Assembly (NCBI GenBank): GCA_027577415.1
Contig: JANBQS010000310.1
Span: 1 to 21,457, forward strand
Length of the DNA stretch: 21,457 nt
Direction of reading: 5' to 3'
Source: Coemansia sp. RSA 922
Taxonomy: Eukaryota > Kickxellomycota > Kickxellomycetes > Kickxellales > Kickxellaceae
In this document: positions 15,631 to 21,457 of the stretch, one piece after another
Layout of the letters: every line of letters starts with the position of its first letter
Position numbering within the stretch: position 1 is the stretch's first letter
The notes under the pieces: generated by a model
The model's input: the letters and a program-made list of their open reading frames with translations, nothing else
What the model was told of the DNA's origin: nothing
Databases searched by the model: none
Program-made: the position numbers and the translations under genes

Positions 15631-16217
15631 GTTTCGATATAAAAGAAGAATGTTCAAAAATAAATTGAGTTTTTGGGCAGAGTTGATGGCAGAGAGTGCA
15701 TATGGCTTTAAGTGTTCGGTTTTTTTATCATGGCGTGGAGAAGCCTAGCCCCTCTTCCTTCCCCTCACCCTCGCAATCCTTTTTTGGTGCAAAAGGGCTC
15801 TCTCCCTTGCATCAGCAGGATTAGGTTCGCAAATATGCATACCTGGGTTCTTTGTCATGAATTTGTAATCCAGCTCCCAGATGGTGATCGTGGTTGATCT
15901 GCTCGGCTATTTAGCAAAGGACTAACACACTCTCGGAGCTTTATGCTGAATGGAGGGCCGTGCGCATATAGTCACTTGATGGCCAAAATGTGCCACGCGC
16001 GCCTTTCTTGCCGTAAATATTGAGGTCTGTGCCCGGCCATCTTTTCCTTTAGATGAGAGCGCACTTTGGCCCATGTGATGCGCGCAGAGTAGCTAGAGAC
16101 GTAGACAAGGAGCATGTGCTGGCCTGAACTCTTTTTGTTTTCTTTGTTGGCTTGTGTACAACTTATAATAATTACATATCACATCTCTTTTCATCAACCC
16201 AGGGCCAAAGACGAAAC
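15631..16217. promoter_or_regulatory. Divergent promoter of G6PD and the RING ligase
   Basis: These 587 nt lie between two oppositely directed start codons and contain no supported gene. CCCCT pentamers at 15749-15753 and 15761-15765 sit in a C/T-rich patch on the G6PD side. A TATAATAA string at 16164-16171 is 47 nt before the ligase ATG, somewhat close for a TATA box. A splice-like CCCAG at 16198-16202 just before the ligase start leaves room for an intron in its leader, which I cannot confirm. Confidence 0.4.
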
Positions 16218-17171
16218 ATGTGCACATCAGGGAGTCCCCAGGCGCAAGCAGCACTGCGGTCAGAAATAAAGTCTTTGATGGCTAATACAACGCTGACAGA
16301 GACAGAGAGAGCCAAGCGCATCCAAGCGCTTATGAGTGGGCGTACGAGTACTAGTGCTAGTACGACCGAGGAGGGCAGCGACTCCCCAGTCGCATTTTGT
16401 AAAGCATATTACAACGAGGAGCGAGGGATATTGGGTTGTCCCCACTACCAACTCAAGGCCAAGCTTCTAGCGCCCTGCTGCAACCAGTGGGTGACATGCC
16501 GCTTCTGCCACGACGAAAGCAGACGTCATACTATGGACCGGTTTGCCGTTACTCGCATGAAGTGCATGCTGTGTTTCGAAGAGCAGCCAGTTGGCCAGCG
16601 ATGCAGCGGCTGCCATCAAGACATGGGCCGCTACTACTGCCAAACATGCCGGCTGATAGACGATGGGCCTGACAAACATATTTTCCACTGTGAGCAGTGT
16701 GGGATCTGCCTGAGCGGACGTCGCAGTGACTATTACCATTGTTCTGTATGCGATGCCTGCGTGGCTGTTGATGCCCGCGAGCGTCATAGCTGTAAAGAGA
16801 AGCGATTACAGTGTACCTGTCCGATCTGCGACGAGTGGCTATCCGACTCGGTTAAGAGTATCGTCCAGCCCGAGTGTCAGCATTTGATGCACGAGAGCTG
16901 TCTGAGCAGGCACATGGAGCACTCGTACAAATGCCCAGTGTGCTCGGCATCACTGTGCGATACACGGGATATCTTTGACTCTATTGAGTGCTATTTGCGG
17001 CTCTCAGTCATGCCGCTGGAATACAAGGACAAGATGTCGCTAATATTCTGCAACGACTGTCGTCAGCGATCGGTGACAAAGTTCCACTTTCTATATCACA
17101 AGTGCCAGGCGTGCTGCTCATTTAACACGGCGATGTTGTCGACATGGCCAAAACCTGCCGCTGGGCAGTAG
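16218..17171 (+). CDS. CHY/CTCHY zinc finger and RING E3 ubiquitin ligase (Pirh2/RCHY1-like)
   Basis: Probable E3 ubiquitin ligase of 317 residues with the full RCHY1 layout. A low-complexity, Ser/Thr-rich N-terminus (1-55) is followed by a CHY zinc finger (about 74-145) with GCPHY at 73-77 and CRFCHDE at 94-100. The CTCHY segment (about 147-198) contains FHCEQCGICLSGRRSDYYHC and HSCKE. The RING finger is at 201-242: CPIC, then CQHLMHESC, then CPVC. A C-terminal zinc ribbon has CNDC (278-281) and CQAC (296-299). All expected zinc ligands are visible. Family members ubiquitinate varied targets (p53 in mammals); the fungal substrate cannot be inferred. The start at 16218 is the first in-frame ATG. 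Confidence 0.92.
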   Translation: MCTSGSPQAQAALRSEIKSLMANTTLTETERAKRIQALMSGRTSTSASTTEEGSDSPVAFCKAYYNEERGILGCPHYQLKAKLLAPCCNQWVTCRFCHDESRRHTMDRFAVTRMKCMLCFEEQPVGQRCSGCHQDMGRYYCQTCRLIDDGPDKHIFHCEQCGICLSGRRSDYYHCSVCDACVAVDARERHSCKEKRLQCTCPICDEWLSDSVKSIVQPECQHLMHESCLSRHMEHSYKCPVCSASLCDTRDIFDSIECYLRLSVMPLEYKDKMSLIFCNDCRQRSVTKFHFLYHKCQACCSFNTAMLSTWPKPAAGQ

Positions 17172-17327
17172 CGCTATGTTTTTAGTTGATCTGTCCCTTG
17201 CTGCGATGATTGGTCCGACCAAATCTGTTGTCAACAAAACAACTTTTTTTCTTTTCTTTCTCTTATTTTTTTTCGTCTCGCATAATTTACCCAATTTGAA
17301 TTTGTATTGTACTTTTGTCTAGTTCAT

Positions 17328-18427
17328 ATGGCCAACCTTAACGAGTGCGCACAGTAAGTTTTACAGTAGAAAAGTTGCACATTTGCCAGGGGAGCACGAT
17401 AGCTCAGCTCATTTTGACTAACTGGACCTTGCACACATTCATTCTGTAGACGTCGCGACGAGCTTTTGACGAGCAAGCTGTGGATCAACGACCTTAAAAG
17501 CCAGTACATTCGGTCGATAGTTGACTGTGCCAAGGAGCTGCCAACAGACTTGGAGCGCTTCCCAAGTAGCATCCACGCATATGTCGAATACTACAGCAAC
17601 AGCTATGCACTAAACCGTGAGGCGCTTGTGGCATACCGAGCCCAGGCTATATTCGCCGAGCGCATGGGTGGTGCGGCGTTTATCCCGAATGACAGCGAGC
17701 TAAAGAAACTAGGTACGCATCTCATTTTTGCCACATATGCTATGAACTCAGCACAACCCAGCTCTAACTGCATTGAACCCTTTATGTGCTTTGGATAGAA
17801 ATGTCGGTGCTCGAGGAAGAGCGACTTCTTGAGCAGGTTCAAGTGCGATTGAGCGAAAAAGTTCAAGCGGCGAACGAGAAGATTGACAGCGAGTGCCAGC
17901 GGTACGAGGATGCGCTGTGGCTCGCCCAAGAGAACGATGTGCTGGCGAAAGAGGTTTCTGAACTCGAGGCAGAGCTCGAGACTCTTGCAAAGGCATTGGA
18001 AGAGAAGGAGGCCAAGGAGCGCGACGCTGTTGAGCAGCAGACTCGTGAATTGCAGGCGGTGCACAACGACTTGTTGCGCGAGGCAGCGATGCGCGAGGAT
18101 GTTGATCGTGAGCAAGTGCGGCTGGAGGACCGCCTGTTGCGGCTCAAGAACGACGAGCAGAAGCGGCGGATGAGCGCAGCTGACAGCCAGGAGCAGCAGA
18201 AGCTCGTCGAGCGCTGGATCAGGAGCATTGCGCCGGTGGTCAATGCACGCGTCGAGAATAGCACACTGATCCTCACTCTGGGCGAAGGGCTTGGTGCGAT
18301 GTCGGGTCGGCGCATTCTAGTCGGGTTCAGCCCAATGGGTAATGTCACCAGCGTGGAGACTGACGACGGCCGCCGGTTCCCTCCGGTGCTCAACCACGAT
18401 ACGCTAATGAAGCTTCTCAGCGAATGA
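17328..18427 (+). CDS. Coiled-coil protein with small C-terminal domain; family not recognised
   Basis: Spliced from exons 17328-17353, 17450-17712 and 17799-18427, giving 305 residues. Introns are 96 and 86 nt with GTAAGT and GTACGC donors and TAG acceptors; TGACTAAC at 17415-17422 is a good branch site for the first. Frame is kept across both joins (CA|A and G|AA). The first exon encodes only eight full codons, so it is the least certain part. Residues 1-90 are helical and mixed; about 95-235 are a long Glu/Arg/Leu-rich coiled coil; 236-305 form a compact domain with strands around STLILTLGEG and RRILVGFSPMG. A coiled coil capped by a small globular domain is seen in kinetochore subunits such as Spc24/Spc25 and in other scaffold proteins. 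I cannot match the C-terminal domain to any of them, so no function is assigned. Confidence 0.75.
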
Positions 18428-18450
18428 GCATTTCTATATCGGCCCCTATA

Positions 18451-18456
18451 AATAAA
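18451..18456 (+). terminator. Candidate polyadenylation signal of the coiled-coil gene
   Basis: AATAAA occurs 24 nt after the stop codon within an AT-rich stretch. The position fits a fungal polyadenylation signal, although these are loosely defined. Confidence 0.4.
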
Positions 18457-18647
18457 TTTTCATCCAAACCCAAAAAGTGTGTGTGGTCTGCCAAAAGCGG
18501 GCCCAGTTGATCACCGCTTAACAGTGCAGCATTCTGGACTACTATCCCTTTCTCTTTCTATTTGGTTTCTTGCCAATTTCGATACATTTGTACATTTTCC
18601 TCCTTTTTTTTACCTCTCGTACTATACAACTCCCTTTTCTTGTTCAC

Positions 18648-20165
18648 ATGGCAGCTACATTGCGACGCATTGCGTGGTGTATGGCCGCTGCGTTTGCTAG
18701 CGCTGGAGTCTGCTCTGCTGAGACTACAGAGTCGGCGGTCCACGTTCTCGATAGCAAAATGTTCAAGACTTGGTCGGCGGCCCAAAGCCTGGCGCTTGTC
18801 GAGTTCTATGCCCCGTGGTGTGGCTATTGTCAGGCAATGGCACCGGCATACGAAATGGCGGCGAAGACATTGCAAGAGGACAAAATACCTCTGGCCAAGG
18901 TGGACTGCGTTGAAGAAAAGGCTCTCTGTGACGACATGGACATTCCAGGATATCCGACGCTAAAGGTTCTCAAGAATGGCTTGTTTTACCCCTACAACGG
19001 GACCCGGCAGGAGACGTCCATAGTTGCCTACATGCGCAAGCACCATCGCTCGGCGGTGACCGAGGTATCGTCGACCGAGTTTGGAGAGTTTGTAAAGTCT
19101 GAGCGTGTTGTGGTAATGGGCTTCTTTGACGGTAACTCTTCGGCGCTGCGGGTTCTTGAAGAGGTTGCCAGCGATTTCCGAGACGAATATGCCTTTGGCT
19201 ACACGTCAAGCAAGCTGACTGCCAAGAAATTAGGTCTAACCGCGCCTGGCCTCGTTGTGTACAAGAAGTTTGACGAGCGCTGGGATTCCTTCAGTGGCAT
19301 GTTTTTTGCCAACGATGTTCGAAAGTTTATCAAGGCCAGGTCCATTCCGCTGCTGGGCGAGATGTCGGCCCGGTCCTTTCGTACATATGCCAAGGCTGGT
19401 TTCCCTATTGGTACAATCTTCTTTAAGGGCGACGAGTCGCGCAAAAAGCTGGAGGCCGCGCTCTTGCCAGTCGCCAAGGAGTTTAGGGGAGTCGTTAGTT
19501 TTGCCTTGGTCGACGCCGAGTTCTACCAGCGCCATGCTTTTCTGCTCAACCTTAAGCCCGAGTGGCCCGCGTTTGCTATTCAAGACGTCGCAGCCCAGAC
19601 CAAGTATCCGATGGATCAGTCCAAGGACCTCACCACCGAGGAAGTCCGCAAATTTGTTCAGGCGTTTGCAAGTGGCAGCTTGGAGCCCAGTTACAAGTCG
19701 GATCCTATTCCCAAAGACAACTCTGGTCCGGTCTTTGAACTGGTATCCAAACAATTCACCCAAATTGCCTTTGACAAGACAAAGGACGTTTTGATCGAGT
19801 TTTATGCCCTGCAGTGTATCTACTGCAAGCGACTGGCTCCTATCTACAGCGAGCTGGGCAAAAGCCTGATGCACAACAGTGGTCTCGTAGTCGCAAAGAT
19901 GAACGCAGTCACCAACGATATTCCCTCCAACGACCCTGAGCTGAGCATTCCTGGGTACCCGACCATCGTCCTGATTCGCGCTAATGACAACAAGGTTATC
20001 AAGTACGACGGTGACCGCTCGCTAGAGTCGCTTGTCGAGTTTGTCAGAGCAAATGGCGCTCGCCCGATATCATACGCCCCGGTTAATATCGAGAAGGCTC
20101 GTGGACAAGTTCATGGCGCCAGTACTGGATTTACTCCAAAGGAAACCCGGCATATAGAGTTATAA
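18648..20165 (+). CDS. Protein disulfide isomerase with CGYC and CIYC sites and C-terminal HIEL
   Basis: ER-luminal thiol oxidoreductase of 505 residues in the a-b-b'-a' PDI layout. A signal peptide spans about 1-24. The first thioredoxin domain has APWCGYC with C58 and C61, and the cis-proline region DIPGYPT (98-104). Two redox-inactive thioredoxin-like domains occupy about 135-355. The second catalytic domain has ALQCIYCKRLAP with C390 and C393 and cis-proline region SIPGYPT (433-439). The usual PDI sites are WCGHC. Here the first has Tyr for His, and the second has Gln for Trp, Ile for Gly and Tyr for His. The protein ends HIEL, a plausible variant of the HDEL/KDEL retrieval signal. The start at 18648 is the first in-frame ATG and immediately gives the signal peptide. 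No intron is seen. Of the fungal PDIs, its altered sites recall specialised paralogues such as yeast Eug1. Confidence 0.93.
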   Translation: MAATLRRIAWCMAAAFASAGVCSAETTESAVHVLDSKMFKTWSAAQSLALVEFYAPWCGYCQAMAPAYEMAAKTLQEDKIPLAKVDCVEEKALCDDMDIPGYPTLKVLKNGLFYPYNGTRQETSIVAYMRKHHRSAVTEVSSTEFGEFVKSERVVVMGFFDGNSSALRVLEEVASDFRDEYAFGYTSSKLTAKKLGLTAPGLVVYKKFDERWDSFSGMFFANDVRKFIKARSIPLLGEMSARSFRTYAKAGFPIGTIFFKGDESRKKLEAALLPVAKEFRGVVSFALVDAEFYQRHAFLLNLKPEWPAFAIQDVAAQTKYPMDQSKDLTTEEVRKFVQAFASGSLEPSYKSDPIPKDNSGPVFELVSKQFTQIAFDKTKDVLIEFYALQCIYCKRLAPIYSELGKSLMHNSGLVVAKMNAVTNDIPSNDPELSIPGYPTIVLIRANDNKVIKYDGDRSLESLVEFVRANGARPISYAPVNIEKARGQVHGASTGFTPKETRHIEL

Positions 20166-20303
20166 ATAGGATATATTGAATATGACCATTGTATTTAAAT
20201 GAAAACTATAGCTAAACATTACACCTGGCTCTGAAGCTGTTGAGAAAGCTGAAAACTAGGCTAGCCAGAAATGTGTACTATTGAAAAATGTTAAGCAAAC
20301 CTA

Positions 20304-20648
20304 TCATATATCAGCATGCAATATAACCTCACGATCATTAGAATAAAATGTCATAAGATAACGTAAAAACGCGCCCTCCGCATTGCCAAAATGGTCAATT
20401 AGCCTCACGTTCTGGTCGTACCTTGAAAATTCTACCTTCTTGTACTCTGTAGGTGCGCCATTACTGTCGAAGCCCGTGGGTTTCTCCCATATCATGTCAA
20501 ATTCTTTAGCGGTTACGTCTCGGCCAAGAGCTCTGAATAAATTAGCCACTGTACTCATATCAGTATAAGTAAAAAGGGTCTTAGTCCGGGCCCTTTTACC
20601 ATCTTTAGTGACAAGAACAAGGAAGAATTGTGCTATAACAGTAGTCAT
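20304..20648 (-). CDS. Orphan small protein, 114 residues
   Basis: I do not recognise this protein. Its first in-frame ATG is at 20648. The sequence looks like a folded globular domain rather than random translation: alternating strand-like FFLVLVTKDG, helix-like MSTVANLFRALG and AKEFDMIWEK, then an acidic/aromatic segment ending FGNAEGAFLRYLMTFYS. There is no signal peptide, membrane span or catalytic motif. A TATAAAA element on the same strand (20766-20772) sits 118 nt upstream, supporting a real transcription unit. It converges on the PDI gene, 138 nt away. Confidence 0.55.
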   Translation of the reverse strand: MTTVIAQFFLVLVTKDGKRARTKTLFTYTDMSTVANLFRALGRDVTAKEFDMIWEKPTGFDSNGAPTEYKKVEFSRYDQNVRLIDHFGNAEGAFLRYLMTFYSNDREVILHADI

Positions 20649-21316
20649 GTTTAAATGCAAAAATGGAGCAACTGTCGTACGTTAAGAATAAAAGCCAAAA
20701 TGTGTGGTGGAGCAAAGAAAAAGTATGTGTTGGAATAAATTGAGGGAAGGGCGGGAGGCAGCGCGTTTTATAACAGAATTGCCACCAAGAGGGCGCAACC
20801 AATTCTTCGTTACCTCCCCGCTAGGATACGTTGCAGTCACAGCTTGTCCTCCATGTAATGTTCTTGTCACAGGCAAGTCTCGCTTGCTAAAAGGGGTTTG
20901 GCCTTTGTATTTGGGATTCCGTTTTGTGTAATGGGGTACTTGTCAGAGAGATGCAGTCTTTCTTTTGCCAGGTTGAGGCAATCATGACGAATAAATTCCG
21001 CACGCTTAGTGAGTGACATGTTGGTGAAGTCAGTGTTTCCAGAGCTGTGTAAACCTTCTTCGACTACGTCCGTACATTTGCTGTGGCCAGCACTACTGGT
21101 TTAAGGCAAATAGGCTGTATGTGCGGTTAACAGTGTTTATGTTTGCAAATGGCAACATTGCATAAAATATTGGCCCATATTCGTGGGGTTGAGTTCTGCC
21201 GAGAACACACGAACTTGTCATTGCGTGGTTCTTCTGGCCTGCGTGTGTTAGTCGTGTATTACTTTAAAAGTCTGTATTCCTAATTTGCCAGTCGTGCAGC
21301 TCTCACTTTCCTCCTA
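20649..21316. other. Divergent intergenic region between orphan gene and WDR91-like gene
   Basis: It contains the minus-strand TATA box at 20766-20772. Overlapping frames at 20704-20931 (+) and 20682-20876 (-) have no recognisable motifs and cross that TATA box, so I leave them out. The remainder up to the WDR91-like ATG shows no repeat, RNA gene or clear promoter motif. Confidence 0.45.
20766..20772 (-). promoter_or_regulatory. TATA box for the orphan small gene
   Basis: On the minus strand this reads TATAAAA, followed by CGCG. It is 118 nt before the orphan gene's ATG, implying a leader of about 85 nt. The match is perfect but unsupported by other data. Confidence 0.45.
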
Positions 21317-21457
21317 ATGCAGCCAATTTCGCCGAGCACGGCTGACTATATAAAGTCGGCCAAGGCAGGGATAGAGTCCCTAGAGTACATTGATGACCTG
21401 ATACGGGAGTACCTGCTCTTTCGAGGGTTCAAAGACACACTCAAGGCGTTGGAGGAG
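21317..21457 (+). CDS. WDR91-like protein, N-terminal LisH part only (runs off the window)
   Basis: The first 47 codons of a gene cut by the right edge. After a short polar leader, residues 23-47 (YIDDLIREYLLFRGFKDTLKALEE) form a LisH-type helix pair. The core DDLIREYLLFRGF matches the start of WDR91, a WD40 protein that in animals works with WDR81 to control PI3P and endosome maturation. The assignment rests on this short block; other LisH proteins are possible. The frame is open to the end of the window with no sign of a splice donor. Confidence 0.7.
   Translation, partial: MQPISPSTADYIKSAKAGIESLEYIDDLIREYLLFRGFKDTLKALEE

Noticed and set aside
20704..20931. 75-codon plus-strand frame between the orphan gene and the WDR91-like gene
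   Set aside because: It spans the orphan gene's TATA box and promoter, and no motif supports translation.
21346..21361. Near-palindrome around GACTATATAAAGTC
   Set aside because: It lies inside the WDR91-like coding sequence, the arms are only four bases, and it is likely chance.

Overview
The window looks like nuclear DNA of an early-diverging fungus. The genes are eukaryotic: COX5/subunit IV, UBC9, a Pirh2-type RING protein, a PDI, a TPX2 homologue and a WDR91-like LisH protein. They are packed closely on both strands. The few introns are short (86-227 nt), with GTAAGT/GTATGT/GTACGT-type donors, TAG acceptors and yeast-like branch sites such as TGCTAAC, CACTAAC and TGACTAAC. The 561-residue F-box-like protein at 7170 resembles a large paralogous family I associate with Kickxellomycotina (Coemansia and relatives). 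The placement is an inference from that resemblance, not a proven assignment.

Layout, left to right: an empty stretch (1-731); COX5 (+, three exons); a type I DnaJ/Hsp40 ending in a CaaX-like CQQQ (+); two divergent genes for small RRM proteins with mitochondrial-type N-termini (3248-3838 on -, 4115-4693 on +), which look like ancient head-to-head duplicates sharing a promoter; a two-exon TPX2-family spindle protein (-); the F-box-like protein (+); an HD-fold protein related to PhnZ whose metal-site residues are largely replaced (+); a 1.2-kb stretch with no gene I can support; a secreted, probably GPI-anchored protein with a 15-bp tandem repeat (+); a mitochondrial-looking RlmN radical-SAM rRNA methyltransferase (+); UBC9 (+, three exons); glucose-6-phosphate dehydrogenase (-); a CHY/CTCHY/RING ubiquitin ligase (+); a three-exon coiled-coil protein of unknown identity (+); a PDI with CGYC and CIYC active sites and a C-terminal HIEL (+); an orphan 114-residue protein (-); and the first 47 codons of a WDR91-like gene running off the right edge (+).

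These are independently transcribed genes, not an operon. Two loose themes recur. One is mitochondrial function: COX5, the RRM pair, RlmN and possibly the farnesylated Hsp40. The other is cell division and protein modification: TPX2, UBC9, the RING ligase and the coiled-coil protein. Convergent pairs are separated by only about 80-140 nt. Divergent pairs share promoters of about 280-670 nt, two of which carry recognisable motif arrangements: an inverted CCAAT pair between the RRM genes and a forkhead-like direct repeat upstream of TPX2.

I see no CRISPR array, tRNA, rRNA, transposon or virus-like gene. The most notable items are the RRM twin pair with its shared glycine-every-four-residues tail, the fungal TPX2 with an Aurora-binding-like N-terminus, the degenerate PhnZ-like protein, the odd PDI active sites, and the alphaproteobacterial-style RlmN with a targeting presequence.
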